Counted from the stretch's first letter, positions 1 through 9,721 are shown. The stretch is 64,000 nt of DNA from Linyphia triangularis (GCA_963978545.1 OZ021730.1:8191796-8255795); one strand, 5' to 3'. Program-made: numbers and translations. The notes: generated by a model from the sequence alone, not told the origin.

Positions 1-132
1 ACATATTAGATGGAACAATATTATGTTTTCAAAAACTATAAAGATTATAGGAATACAATTTCAATACATTTATCTTTTAAATGAAGCCAAGGTAAAGTAC
101 AAAAAAATCATCAGCTCCCTTTGGTGTATATG

Positions 133-295
133 CAGGGTGTCCAGAAAAGGACTCCCTGATTTCAAAATTAAATATCTCGAAAACAAATATCGATAAAGGA
201 ATGCAGTAAACGGTATGTTTATTGTGAAAGCTGTAAGAATTTTATACAGCAGTTTGAAATAATAGTTACAAAAACTGCTAACAGATGGCGCTGTA
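133..295 (+). repeat. Left 163-bp terminal inverted repeat of the mariner element
   Basis: Near-identical by eye to the reverse complement of 8761-8923, with only scattered substitutions. It begins CAGGGTGTCC and ends GATGGCGCTGTA. Long inverted repeats are unusual for classical mariner, which has about 30 bp, but occur in some related families. Confidence 0.9.
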
Positions 296-641
296 CGCTG
301 TACAGCTCATTATCAGCATACATAAATGAAATAATCGTATGAAAACATTCTTTGCAAAAAATCACATCACTATGTTTTCAAAATGTTCATCATTGGCACT
401 ACAGAGGTGGCGCAAACAAAGAATGAAATTTGCCATCACATTTAGTAGTGTCTCAACAGATATGGATTCACATGCCACACAGATCGCCGATTCAAGCTCG
501 TCCAGCGTGGCGGGATGCTTCGGGTAAACAATGTCTTTCAATGTGGCCCAAAAAAAATAGTCACAGGGAGTCATATCCGGCGAATATGGAGGCCAATCCA
601 TGCCTGCACCAGTAAATTTGGTATATTCCAAAGTAATGACT

Positions 642-815
642 GGTATATTGGTTAGCGTGCTGGCTTCTAGACCGCGAGGTTGCGGGTTCGAGTCCCGTGT
701 TAGGCATGGGTGTTTGTAAATGTATGTTGGTTTGTCAAATGACGAAATGTTTCGGCGCATTATAGCCCTCGTGTTGCTGACGGCGCCAGATAATCTGAAT
801 ACAACCAACCAACCA
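642..815 (+). mobile_element. tRNA-derived SINE, 5'-truncated (subtype II)
   Basis: Starts inside the tRNA-like head (GGTATATTGGTTAGCG), keeps the B box GGTTCGAGTCC, the GTTTGTAAATG body and the GGCGC hairpin tail ending in CAACCAACC. Target duplication AAGTAATGACT (631-641) / AAGCAATGACT (816-826). Inserted in the mariner transposase. Confidence 0.9.
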
Positions 816-1023
816 AAGCAATGACTCGATTCCCGAAGTATTCATCAAGAAAGCGAAACACTTGTTCGGTACGATGTGGTCGGGCTCCAACTTGCATAAA
901 CCATTCAGTACGTGGTCGATCCTCTAACACTTGCTGTGTGGCGACAAATTGTTCCAAAATTGTAACGTAACGTTCACTAGTGACCGTTTCTCGAATGAAA
1001 AAAGGGCCAATGATGCCTCTGCT

Positions 1024-1205
1024 GCTGGTTGGTTGCTTTCAGATTATCTGGCGCCGTCAGCAACACGAGGGCTATAATGCGCCGAAACATTCGTCATTAG
1101 ACAAGCCAACATACATTTACAAACACCCATGCCAACACGGGACTCGAACCCGCAACCTCCTGGTCTAGAGGCCAGCACGCTAACCACTATACCATTTGGT
1201 CGGCA
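1024..1205 (-). mobile_element. tRNA-derived SINE, full length (subtype I)
   Basis: Minus-strand copy from the GCCGACCAAATGG start to the GGTTGG tail. Target duplication ATGCCTCTGCT at 1013-1023 and 1206-1216. It interrupts the mariner transposase between the first and second catalytic residues. Confidence 0.92.
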
Positions 1206-1779
1206 ATGCCTCTGCTACATACTGCAGCCCACACAGTAACTTTAGGAGAATACAGGGGTTTCGCTTCACACCAATATGGATTTTCGGAACCCCAAAATCG
1301 CCAGTTCTGTTTATTCACGAATCCATTCAGGTGGAAGTGTGCTTCATCTGTAAACTAGATGCAGCCAACATCAAATCCTTCACTATCAATCATTGTGAGC
1401 ATCTGATTAGCAAAGTCAATCCTTTGTTGCACAGCTCGTACGGGTATGGCCTGGTGAGTTGGAATTTTGAATGGAAACATGTGGTAGGCTCTTTCTCAGT
1501 ATTTTCTGCGTGCTGGAACGCTTCAAACCAGTCTCAGATGCAATTCTACGGACGGATGACATTGGATTTTGCTGAATAATTCCAGAAACTGTGGACACAT
1601 TTTCAGGCGTAACTGCAGTTTGCTTGCGGCCAACATTCACTTCTAGATCATTAGTTACGCTTCCTGTTCGTTGAAATTTGGCGAAGAGCGTACGAATGGT
1701 TTTCGCATCGGGTCCTTTTGGAACATTAAATCGTGCTTGAAAACTGCGCCTTGCTGCAGTAGGTTGGTTAGAGTTTAAC

Positions 1780-1812
1780 GGCGCAAGGGCAACACGTGGG
1801 CCATACTGCGCC
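1780..1812 (-). promoter_or_regulatory. LINE 3'-terminal hairpin (A0)
   Basis: Minus strand reads GGCGCAGTATGGCCC ... TTGCGCC. The outer GGCGCA/TGCGCC arms pair perfectly. The same element ends every LINE 3' terminus in the window and is the probable recognition site for reverse transcription of the element RNA. Confidence 0.75.
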
Positions 1813-1900
1813 AACCATTCGTTGCTCATTTTTAAAATTGATTTAAGACTCATTTATGAGTTAAAAATATAAAAAGTCAAAGATTATAGAAACAACTTAT

Positions 1901-2017
1901 TCAAATCAAATGATAAAAACCAATGTCATGTAAGAAATCAAAAAGATTTTCGTGAGAAGGTGAAGATAAAATACATGAAAGTGAAGGATGATTGGATCCA
2001 AAATGTCGATGTCTAAG
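1901..2017 (-). pseudogene. LINE A0 ORF2, C-terminal end
   Basis: Minus-strand codons end in HDIGFYHLI and a TGA stop at 1901, matching the FLLEIGFYYLI end of A1 ORF2. It is the downstream half of the open frame broken by A1; the upstream half ends at 7849. Confidence 0.8.
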
Positions 2018-2045
2018 GTTGGTTGGTTGGTTGGTTCGATTTTCT

Positions 2046-2078
2046 GGCGCAAGGGCTTCACGTGGGCCATACTGCGCC
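2046..2078 (-). promoter_or_regulatory. LINE 3'-terminal hairpin (A1)
   Basis: Minus strand GGCGCAGTATGGCCCACGTG then AAGCCCTTGCGCC, followed by AGAAAATCG and (AACC)n. Perfect outer stem; the inner GGC/GCC pairing is also kept. Confidence 0.75.
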
Positions 2079-2167
2079 GAACAAATTTATCTAATTCAAC
2101 CATGTTAAAAATAAACGATTAAAAATATATTGAGATCAACAAAGGGTAAAAGATTTGAAATAAAATT

Positions 2168-5100
2168 CTAAATCAAGTAATAAAAGCCAATCTCAAGTAA
2201 GAATCTAAAAAGATTTTCATGTGGGGGTGAACTTAAAAGAGATGATAATGGAGGATGATTAATTTTAAAAAATCTCAATCTGATGGCGTTAAAAGCTGGA
2301 CATTCATTTAAAATATGAAACACAGAAAACATAACTCCACAGGTGTTGCATGTGGGGGCATCTTCTGCCAGCAGAAGATGCACATGGGTAAAACGAGTGT
2401 GGCCTATTCGAAGACGGGTCAGGAGCACTTCCCTTTTCCGAGATAGCTGAATGGGCGCGAATCCGGAAATTGAGGGCTGAAACGAACGCAGCTTGTTAGC
2501 TGTCTGTGCATCCCACATGGCCTGCCAAGTGAGAGACAGAGCAGTGTCGCAAGCTTTATATGCGTCGTCAGGGCAGAGCCAAGTGCTCCTAGGTCCACTT
2601 GCAGTTCGAGCTATTGTGTCTGCGCGCTCGTTACCCATGATCCCTACATGACCTGGGATCCAACAAAAAAGAACATTAAAACCTCTATCTAAAAGTGTTG
2701 AATGAATCTTTAAAATATCTAAAATAAAAGGATGGGTCTGGCTGAGTGGATTACTTAACGCATCTAAACAGCTCTTCGAATCTGTATAAATAATCCACTG
2801 GCTATGGCCTTGCTGTAAAATATATTGCAAGGCCAAGAAGATAGCCAGGGACTCAGCTGTAAAGATGGAGCAGCTTTGATGCAGCTCACGTGAGAAGATG
2901 TTATCGTCGTAAACTGCAGCTGCTCCGACATGTCCCTGGCTTTTCGACCCATCTGTATACATTGCTTTAAAATTTGAAAAGTTATGTCTATGGTAATAAA
3001 ACAGATGATTAAATATTACATCTGGTGTTTCACATTTTTTAAAATTACTAAATACATTTAAAACTTTGATGTTATGATAATGCCAAGGTGGTTGTGTGAA
3101 TGTGAGAGGACGAATCCTGAAATTATCAATATTATGAGATGTAAGAATTAAATGAATTCGCAATGAAAATGATGGAATGCAAGATGGGCGTGAGTTAAAA
3201 AGTCTCGTATGAGATGGATTATAAATATTATGAGAGAGAGGATGACGTGGGTGACTTTTAATTTTAAAATAAAATTTTAAACACAGCTTGTCTCGTCTCA
3301 GTTTCAAAGGTTGCTCCAAACATATATTAAGTACACTTGGAATTGGTGATGTACGGAAGGCTCCAGATGCGATTCTGACACCTTGGTGGTGGACAAGGTC
3401 AAGGAGCATCAACACCGATTTTCTGGCGGATCCGTACACCACAGAACCATAATCAAGTTTGGAACGAACAGGGCATCTGTATATCCGTAACATGGAGATG
3501 GTATCAGCACCCCAGGAAGTGTTAGACAGCACTTTCAGAAGGTTCAGAGCTTTAGTGCACTTTAGTCTCAGATGTTTTATATGAGGCAGGAACGTGAGCT
3601 TCGGATCGAAAATGACCCCAAGAAACTTCGTTTCTGATATAATAGGGATCTGAGCCCCATTTATAAAAAGCTCAGGGTCGTTATGAAGCTCACGTTTCCT
3701 GCAGAAGTGCATGGCCACGGTCTTTTGTGCATTGAATGCAAAGCCATTCTGATTAGCCCAGTCCGAAATCCTTCTGATGGCAATTTGGACCTGTCTTTCA
3801 ATAAGAGACATATTTATTGAGGCGCACGTTATCTGGAAGTCGTCGACGAAAAGCGAACCAGACACTGCAGGTGGTAGGCAGGTCATAATGTCGTTATCTT
3901 TGACAATAAACAGTGCGCAGCTCAATACACTTCCCTGGGGAACGCCTTGCTCCTGAATGAACTCATCCGATAAGATAGAGTTGACGCGTACTTGGAAGAC
4001 TCTCCGAGAAAGGAAATTCTCAATAAAGAGTGGTAAATTTCCTCTGAGACCTAAATTATGTAGATCTCTGAGGATACCATATCTCCAAGTACGGTCATAG
4101 GCTTTCTCCATGTCGAAAAATACAGACACCAAATGGTTCCGCTTGACAAATGCCTCCCGAATAGATGTTTCAAGGAGGAGCAGGTTGTCAAGTGTACTTC
4201 GTTCACGACGGAAACCACTTTGAAACCGAGAGAGACAATTGTTATTTTCCAAATAAAAAAGGAGGCGAGCGTTGACTAATTTTTCAAGTAATTTGCACAT
4301 GCAACTAGTCAATGCTATAGGCCTATAGTTGGAAGGACTCTTAGGGTCTTTACCTGGCTTGACAATTGGAATCACAAGAGCACGTTGCCATGCTGACGGA
4401 AATTTATTTTCCCGCCAGATCCTATTGAACAGCTTGAGAATAAACTTCAGTTGGAAAGGCTGGAGATGTTTAAGCATACTATAATGAATTTCGTCGTAAC
4501 CAACAGCCGAGCCTCGAGTGTTGGAAAGAGCTCGCATCAGCTCGGCCATGGTAAAATCAGCATTATAGTTTTCCAACGCGGTAGATGTGAAATTCAATTT
4601 AGTTTTCTCAGCTTTGCGTTTAATAGAGGCAAACGGCTCTTGGTAATTCGAATTGCTAGATATTTTAGCAAAGGAATCAGCCAGAGTGTCAGCAATACCT
4701 TTAGGATCTGAAACTATTCCTAGATTAGTCTCCAAGATAGAAATGGAGTGTCTAGGATATTGACCTTTGATTTTATTAATCTTGTTCCAGACCCTTTTAG
4801 AAGAGGTATTCGATGTTATAGTGCTGACATAACGCATCCAAGAGTCCTTCTGGCTACGCCGGCGGATCCTACGAGCTTCAGCTCGAGCACATTTAAAAGC
4901 TATGAGGTTGGCTTCAGTGGGGTATCGGCGAAAGATACCCCAAGCCTTCCTTTGCTTTTTGTGGGCAATTTTACAGTCGTTATTCCACCACGGTTTGGGA
5001 GTTTTCGGTAGCTTGGTAGATGTCATAGGTATGGATGAACGAGCAGCTTCCAAGATGGCATGGGTGATAGAATTAACAGCTTCATCGATGTCATCTTGGT

Positions 5101-5845
5101 TCACCATCTCGTCATAGAAGTGGACGAGGGAAGAAAACTGTTCCCAATCTGCTGATTCTATTTTGAAACGAGGTATACGAACAGAGGGAACAGCATCGAC
5201 TCCTAACATCTCCAGTCGGATAGGGAAATGATCACTATGGTAAGGATCCCGTCCGACATGAAAAGACCATAGATGTAGGAGAGATGGTGAACACAAGGTA
5301 AGATCGACGGCGTGAAATGTCCTCGATGGGGTGTGGAAATGTGTTGGTTGCCCGTTATTGAGAACACAAAGATTATAGTCGTCTAATAACTTTTCAACTT
5401 GTCTTCCACGTTGATTTATTTCTGGGCTACCCCAAAGAGGACTGTGACCATTGAAATCCCCCATTAAAATAATAGGGGGTGGAAGCTGGTCACAAAGCCT
5501 GTCTAATTCTGATTGTCGGATGTTACGATTAGGGGGGAGATAGATTGAGCAAACTGTTACTAATTTATTTTTTACAGCGACTCTAACGGCAACAGCTTGT
5601 AAGGTGGTCGTGAGCGATAGCGGGGTGGATGGACTGCTATTGGATGTAAATATAGCAACACCACCGCTAGCTCTATCGCCGTTGAGGTAGTCCTTACGTA
5701 GAGGACTATACCCCCTAACAAGAGAGCTCTGAAAAGGCTTCAAAAGGGTCTCTTGCAAACAGAAACAGACAGGTTTGTGTAAATCTACGAGATGTTTTAT
5801 ATCTACCGAATTGTGGTGGAAACCGCGGCAGTTCCAAGATAACAT
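2168..5845 (-). CDS. LINE A1 ORF2: endonuclease-reverse transcriptase-RNase H
   Basis: A 1225-residue open frame, uninterrupted. N-terminal AP-like endonuclease: WNCRGFHHN at the start, LQETLL near 30, GDFNGH near 129 and SDHFP near 203. Reverse transcriptase: RPIALTS near 508, FDMEKAYDRTW near 580 and the catalytic FVDDF near 667. RNase H: YTDGSK near 963, a TAES-type block and WIPGHVGIMGNERAD near 1062. A CX2CX7HX4C finger lies near 1165. The protein should nick DNA and prime reverse transcription of its own RNA there. The ATG start lies 9 nt after the ORF1 stop, so it is probably translated by reinitiation. It is the only ORF2 in the window without a stop, frameshift, insertion or window-edge truncation. 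Confidence 0.92.
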   Translation of the reverse strand: MLSWNCRGFHHNSVDIKHLVDLHKPVCFCLQETLLKPFQSSLVRGYSPLRKDYLNGDRASGGVAIFTSNSSPSTPLSLTTTLQAVAVRVAVKNKLVTVCSIYLPPNRNIRQSELDRLCDQLPPPIILMGDFNGHSPLWGSPEINQRGRQVEKLLDDYNLCVLNNGQPTHFHTPSRTFHAVDLTLCSPSLLHLWSFHVGRDPYHSDHFPIRLEMLGVDAVPSVRIPRFKIESADWEQFSSLVHFYDEMVNQDDIDEAVNSITHAILEAARSSIPMTSTKLPKTPKPWWNNDCKIAHKKQRKAWGIFRRYPTEANLIAFKCARAEARRIRRRSQKDSWMRYVSTITSNTSSKRVWNKINKIKGQYPRHSISILETNLGIVSDPKGIADTLADSFAKISSNSNYQEPFASIKRKAEKTKLNFTSTALENYNADFTMAELMRALSNTRGSAVGYDEIHYSMLKHLQPFQLKFILKLFNRIWRENKFPSAWQRALVIPIVKPGKDPKSPSNYRPIALTSCMCKLLEKLVNARLLFYLENNNCLSRFQSGFRRERSTLDNLLLLETSIREAFVKRNHLVSVFFDMEKAYDRTWRYGILRDLHNLGLRGNLPLFIENFLSRRVFQVRVNSILSDEFIQEQGVPQGSVLSCALFIVKDNDIMTCLPPAVSGSLFVDDFQITCASINMSLIERQVQIAIRRISDWANQNGFAFNAQKTVAMHFCRKRELHNDPELFINGAQIPIISETKFLGVIFDPKLTFLPHIKHLRLKCTKALNLLKVLSNTSWGADTISMLRIYRCPVRSKLDYGSVVYGSARKSVLMLLDLVHHQGVRIASGAFRTSPIPSVLNICLEQPLKLRRDKLCLKFYFKIKSHPRHPLSHNIYNPSHTRLFNSRPSCIPSFSLRIHLILTSHNIDNFRIRPLTFTQPPWHYHNIKVLNVFSNFKKCETPDVIFNHLFYYHRHNFSNFKAMYTDGSKSQGHVGAAAVYDDNIFSRELHQSCSIFTAESLAIFLALQYILQQGHSQWIIYTDSKSCLDALSNPLSQTHPFILDILKIHSTLLDRGFNVLFCWIPGHVGIMGNERADTIARTASGPRSTWLCPDDAYKACDTALSLTWQAMWDAQTANKLRSFQPSISGFAPIQLSRKREVLLTRLRIGHTRFTHVHLLLAEDAPTCNTCGVMFSVFHILNECPAFNAIRLRFFKINHPPLSSLLSSPPHENLFRFLLEIGFYYLI

Positions 5846-5854
5846 ATTGAATGT

Positions 5855-7215
5855 TACTTGGAAGAATTGCCGATCCGCCGGTCTAGTGACTTGCTCCTCG
5901 GATGAAGAAGAGCAGGGGTCTCGAGGCCTGGGTCGACCTCCATGTCACCTGGCTCCAGACCCGAGATGACATCAGTATCATCATCAGTGGATGTTTCTGA
6001 TGATTCAAATTTGTCTTTCTTTGTTTTTACTTTTTGTTGTTTATTTGACTGGATTTTTTATTGTATTTTGGTTTTTAGCGCTTCTCCGGGTTTACTGGTT
6101 TGTTTAGTTTCAGATTGCTTTTTGTTTTTTAGAGGTTTTACAGTAGTTTTGGGGAGATTTTTATTGGATTTCGCATTTCCGGGAATTGGGATCGTCTGAG
6201 ATGCAGAGGTACTGTGTTTGACGAGCGGGGAAAAGCATTTAAGCAGTTGTTCGGGTGACATTTGAGAATTAGGTACATTAATATCTGTTTGTGTGGCTAT
6301 TGATTTTACTTGTGTTGATTTGGAGGCAATTGCTTTGGCTATTGTTTTGGCCATAGAATTTTCTATTGTGGTTTCATAAATAGTTCGGGCTTCGGGGTAT
6401 GAGATGCTATTGTGAGTTTTTATTTCTTGGATTCTTTTTTCTTTATTGTATGTAGGGCATTTCCTGGAGAAAGATGGATGATCTCCAGTGCAGTTTACGC
6501 AGGTGGGCTCAGCTTGGCAGCCTTCGCTTTTATGTTCAGTGCTGCCACACACTGCGCAAACTTCTACTTTACTTCTGCATGTATGTTTTGAATGCCCGAA
6601 CTTTTGGCAATTAAAGCATCGCAATGGGTTGGGAATATATGGTCTTACAGGACAACTCAAGTAACCAGCTGTGATTTTGTTAGGTAGTTTGGAGGAGTTA
6701 AACGTTAATATTAAATGCTTGGTGTTTAGTATTTTGTCATCCCTCTTGATGGTGATTCGGCGAACATTTGTAACCTTTTGGGGAGAGAGTTCTTTTAGGA
6801 TTTCGGAATCTTCAACATGTTGAAGATCCGATTCCGAAATGACGCCTTGGGATGAATTGAGACCTTTGTGTGGGGTTACGGTTATTTTAATATTTCCCAT
6901 TGCAGATGCTGAAAGTAAATATTGTGATTGTCTGGAGTCCTTTGTTTCAACAAGAAAGTCACCCGATCTTAGATTTTTAATGTTTTTAGGCTCGTTTCCA
7001 CAGATACCTTTTATCCCCTTCTGTATGAAAAAAGGGGACATTTTACCCAATTCTCCGGATTCGGATTGTACGATTAGAAAAGATGGTTCATTCAGTAGAG
7101 AAGCTTGTTTTTTTATAGCAATATTGTCGACCTCTATTGCACGCTTTGTAGATGTAAGTTGATATTGGGGATTAGGGCCTCCCGTCGGGCCTGAAGAAAG
7201 AGATAAAGATTCCAT
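5855..7215 (-). pseudogene. LINE A1 ORF1: zinc-knuckle RNA-binding protein, one nonsense codon
   Basis: The frame opens with ATG (MESLSLSSGPTGG) and reads 385 codons to a TAA at about 6058-6060. After that stop the same frame continues to RRIGNSSK and the natural stop, matching the 469-residue intact homologue of A3. So this is one nonsense change, not a shorter protein. Three knuckles follow each other: CFNCQKFGHSKHTC and CAVCGSTEHKSEGC (both CX2CX4HX4C), then CVNCTGDHPSFSRKC. ORF1 proteins of this kind bind the element RNA and form the ribonucleoprotein. The lost part is a basic, lysine-rich tail ending in an acidic stretch (DPGDMEVDPGLE in relatives), so the truncated form might retain function. 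Confidence 0.85.
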
Positions 7216-7848
7216 TGGTTTTAGTTTATTTTTATTCGGGCACTAGAGTCCCACCCACCGTGGAGTCCGCGATCTCGGGGTTAGTGCATACCGGCCAGCA
7301 ACTAAAATAATGAAAGAAAAGAAAATCGCAACTAAACAGTTACGCACGGTATGTCACTAACAGGTTATCCAGTGCCTATACGCGACCGACTCGTCCCTGT
7401 AGAAGTCTCCACCCTTAACGAGATTCCCAGCAGACGAGCCGGAAGCTTGATCCCTAGCCGCCGACGAAGTCGGACGACCAGCCGATTGATACACACGGGA
7501 CCAATGTGCACCTCCCGTTTATCTGAAGCAAGGGCCAAAGTAGTGTATTGGGACAGTATGTCGCCCCTCAACTACCAGGATCCCCCTTTCCAGAGACACG
7601 GGTCTCCACGCACGGCAAACACGTGGGTGATATAATCCCCGAGAGAAGCTGATAGCAACAGAGCGGCACAAAGCTTCTCAAGGGGAGCCCTCACCTCTGA
7701 AGAGGCAACCACAACGAGGGAAGAAAGAAGTCAAACGATAAATACAAAAACAAAACGAGAAGATAAAACAGAAGGAGGGATAGATCACTGAGGCGCCCCG
7801 GGGTTGTGAAGCCCGTATTTACTTATAGAAAGTAAACCCCCTGAGGGG
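7216..7848 (-). promoter_or_regulatory. LINE 5' UTR (A1)
   Basis: The first of seven copies of the same leader. It opens CCCCTCAGGGG, a perfect small palindrome, followed by an ACTTTCTATAAGT hairpin region, GGGCTTCACAACCCC, a CACGTG E-box in CCCACGTGTTTGCCG, and ends at GGGACTCTAGTGCCCGAAT just before ORF1. Such leaders normally hold an internal RNA polymerase II promoter; that role is inferred. A long open frame with no ATG start and an antisense open frame recur in the copies. Confidence 0.85.
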
Positions 7849-8590
7849 GTCGATGTCTAAGAGTATTAAAAGATGGACATTCATTTAAAACATGAAAAAC
7901 AGAAAAAATGACACCACAGGTATTACATGTGGGGGCATCTTCTTCCAGCAAAAGATGAACATGGGTAAAACGCGTGTGGCCTATTCTTAAACGAGTTAGG
8001 AGCACTTCCCTTTTCCGGGATTGCTGGAAGGGCGCGAATCCGGAAACTAAGGGCTGATACGTACGCAGTTTGTTAGCTGTCTGCGCATCCCACATGGCCT
8101 GCCAAGTGAGAGACAGAGCAGTGTCACAAGCTTTATATGCGTCGTCAGGGCAGAGCCAAGTGCTCCTAGGTCCACTTGCTGATCGTGCGATGGAATCTGC
8201 GCGTTCATTACCCATGATCCCCACATGACCTGGGACCCAACAAAAAATAATTTTAAAATTTCTCTCTAAAAGTGTGAGATGAAGTTTTAAAATTTCTAAG
8301 ATAAAAGGATGGGTCTGCTTCAGTGGATTACTTAGAGCATCTAAACAACTCTTCGAATCTGAGTAAATAATCCACTGACCATGGACTTGCTTTAAAATAA
8401 ATTGCAAGGCCAATAGAATAGCCAGAGACTCAGCTGTAAAGACAGAGCTGCTATGGTGCAGTTCTCGAGACATGATGGTATTGTCATGAACTGCAGTAGC
8501 TCCGACATGCCCCTGGCTTTTCGACCCACCCGTATATATTGACTTAAAATTAGAAAAATGATGTCTATGATAATAAAATATACTTGTGAA
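7849..8590 (-). pseudogene. LINE A0 ORF2, RNase H and linker part
   Basis: The frame reads the end of the upstream linker, an RNase H domain (YTGGSKSQGHVG, ESLAILLALQ, YSDSKSCLDAL, WVPGHVGIMGNERAD), the WLCPDDAYKACDTAL region and the CX2CX7HX4C finger, stopping at FNTLRHR where A1 begins. The Asp of YTDGSK is Gly. 5'-truncated near 8590. Confidence 0.85.
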
Positions 8591-8660
8591 AGCAACCTTT
8601 TAACCTGTGGTACTCTAGCACCAGAAAAACGCGTTGTTCAATGGAGTACTTGGTTTTAAT
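8591..8660 (-). pseudogene. N-terminus of the mariner transposase
   Basis: Minus-strand codons read KYSIEQRVFLVLEYHRLKG, the usual start region of this transposase class. They stop at the 5' end of LINE A0; the protein resumes at 1760 with AARRSFQARF. The start codon itself is not certain. Confidence 0.65.
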
Positions 8661-8760
8661 CTCTTCTTTCGGTACGCTAACCTCCTTTCACGCTTCAATA
8701 GTGGAACTGATCGCTCTGGGCTTCGGATCACTATTTATACTAGGCATTACGTATGGCGAT

Positions 8761-8923
8761 TACAGCGCCATCTGTTAGCAGCTTTTGTAACTATTATTTC
8801 AAACTGCTGTATAAAATTCTTACAGCTTTCACAATAAACTTATCGTTTACTGCATTCCTCTATCGATCTTTGTTTTCGAGATATTTAATTTTGAAATCAG
8901 GGAGTCCTTTTCTGGACACCCTG
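8761..8923 (-). repeat. Right 163-bp terminal inverted repeat of the mariner element
   Basis: Inverted partner of 133-295. Ends GGACACCCTG at 8923, followed by TATG, which also precedes the left end. Confidence 0.9.
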
Positions 8924-8927
8924 TATG

Positions 8928-9269
8928 TACCCAAATGCTAGCTGATGTTAGCAAAATTTAAACGTTTATTACTGCAAAATAAATGTGCAAAAACATTGTT
9001 GTCTAGCCAATATTCCTTTCGCCAAATAGTACTATTGTATTTGAGTGGAGAGGCATGCCAGTTAATCAAACATTAAACCGCACATTTCAATAATACTAAT
9101 AAAATACTCAATTAAACAAATAAAATAGACAATAATGCTAATAAAATACACTTTAAGGACACAACTGAAATGTCTCGCATAATTCGTTTGTTAATTTGGG
9201 GAAAATATGATTACGAAACTTTGATTTCTTAACAATCTATTAAAATATACAATGAGGCTTGCTATTGAA
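8928..9269. other. AT-rich spacer, nothing recognised
   Basis: No open frame longer than chance, no repeat motif and no tRNA-like segment recognised. It is the pre-insertion flank of the mariner element. Confidence 0.5.
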
Positions 9270-9418
9270 CTATAATAAATTCTATTCCTTTTATTATATC
9301 ATATCTTACCTTCATCTATTTATAACTCATCACCCATTCTAGATTCTTTTATCGTTTGTTTGGCGCAGCATGGCCCTTGTGTTGCCTTTGCGCCATAAAA
9401 CAACAAATAAATAAATAA
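9270..9418 (+). mobile_element. LINE 3' end only, B-type, strongly 5'-truncated
   Basis: The stretch TATTTATAACTCATC ... TTTTATCGTTTG matches the 3' UTR of B4 at 35905-35950. It is followed by the terminal hairpin (9362-9394) and an AAATAAATAAAT tail. The left boundary is approximate. Confidence 0.75.
9362..9394 (+). promoter_or_regulatory. LINE 3'-terminal hairpin (B-type fragment)
   Basis: GGCGCAGCATGGCCC then TTGTGTTGCCTTTGCGCC; the outer GGCGCA/TGCGCC stem is perfect. Confidence 0.75.
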
Positions 9419-9721
9419 ATTATCCGGTGCATAAACGGTGATATTTTTACAGCAAGGAACTATACAATACTGGTACCCAACTTTTGGCATTGTAAATATA
9501 AAATTTCAATGTAATAACCGAAATCAAAACAGCTTTGGATTTACAGGAATAGAAGAACCTAAGTCATGTATCCTGACGTCAGAGGACAAAGATGGTGTTT
9601 TTACCGGAAGTGACGTCAGGGTCATTTAAAAGTTAGTTTAAATAATATAAATTGAATTTTTACAAACTGTGAATGGTACCATTATGCTTATTTTATAAGG
9701 ATCTATTGTTTTCAAAAGAGT
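9419..9721. other. Unassigned DNA with two CRE-like palindromes
   Basis: No gene seen. Two exact TGACGTCA palindromes, the cAMP-response-element core, lie at 9574-9581 and 9611-9618, 37 bp apart. This may be a remnant of an element promoter, or chance; nothing else supports a promoter here. Confidence 0.3.

Larger units (their letters stand above)
362..1760 (-). pseudogene. Mariner-family transposase, main part, broken
   Basis: The protein would catalyse cut-and-paste DNA transposition in the nucleus. From right to left the minus strand encodes the helix-turn-helix part (RRSFQARF ... VSTVSGIIQQNP), then the first catalytic Asp in FTDEAHFHLNG near 1350, the GARPHRTEQVF block near 890 and the third catalytic Asp block PPYSPDMTPCDYFFW near 560-600. 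Defects seen: the Trp before FTDEAHF is a TAG stop, and the second catalytic Asp (normally QDGARPH) is read as Val (QVGARPH). Two SINEs sit in the gene (642-815 and 1024-1205), each with an 11-bp target duplication. The gene is dead on three independent counts. The mariner/Tc1 superfamily assignment rests on the DDE-type motif order and is firm; the exact subfamily is not determined. Confidence 0.85.
2018..7848 (-). mobile_element. LINE A1, full-length, I-clade-like non-LTR retrotransposon
   Basis: A complete minus-strand element: 5' UTR (7216-7848), ORF1 (7215-5855), ORF2 (5845-2168), 3' UTR with terminal hairpin (2046-2078) and an AACC repeat tail. Target duplication GTCGATGTCTAAG at 2005-2017 and 7849-7861, 13 bp. 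It lies in the same orientation inside ORF2 of LINE A0. Endonuclease, reverse transcriptase and RNase H together with zinc-knuckle ORF1 point to the I clade or a close relative; exact clade needs a tree. Confidence 0.93.
1761..8590 (-). mobile_element. LINE A0, 5'-truncated, carrying LINE A1
   Basis: Two pieces of one LINE copy flank LINE A1: 7849-8590 holds the RNase H part of ORF2 and 1901-2017 holds the last 35 or so codons, which read on directly once A1 and one copy of the target duplication are removed. The 3' end carries the family hairpin at 1780-1812 and a short AACC tail at about 1761-1775. The 5' end is truncated near 8590 inside the mariner transposase. No clean target duplication is recognisable, perhaps through age. 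RNase H starts YTGGSK where the family has YTDGSK, so the first catalytic Asp is lost. Confidence 0.8.
133..8923 (-). mobile_element. Mariner-family DNA transposon, split by nested LINEs and SINEs
   Basis: The two ends are inverted copies of each other for 163 bp (133-295 and 8761-8923), both beginning CAGGGTGTCC reading inward. The same four bases TATG flank the element at 129-132 and 8924-8927, so this looks like one insertion with its original target duplication. The transposase reads on the minus strand: its N-terminus lies near 8591-8660, then the gene is interrupted by LINE A0 (which contains LINE A1), and it resumes at 1760 and runs to 362 with two further SINE insertions. Mariner/Tc1 elements normally duplicate TA; a four-base TATG repeat is consistent with TA plus chance or with a different duplication length. 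Without insertions the element would be roughly 1.6-2 kb, as expected for the family. Confidence 0.85.

Noticed and set aside
362..1579. Open frames such as 362-808 and 1196-1579 as host genes
   Set aside because: They read across SINE and transposase sequence, or lie antisense to the mariner transposase.
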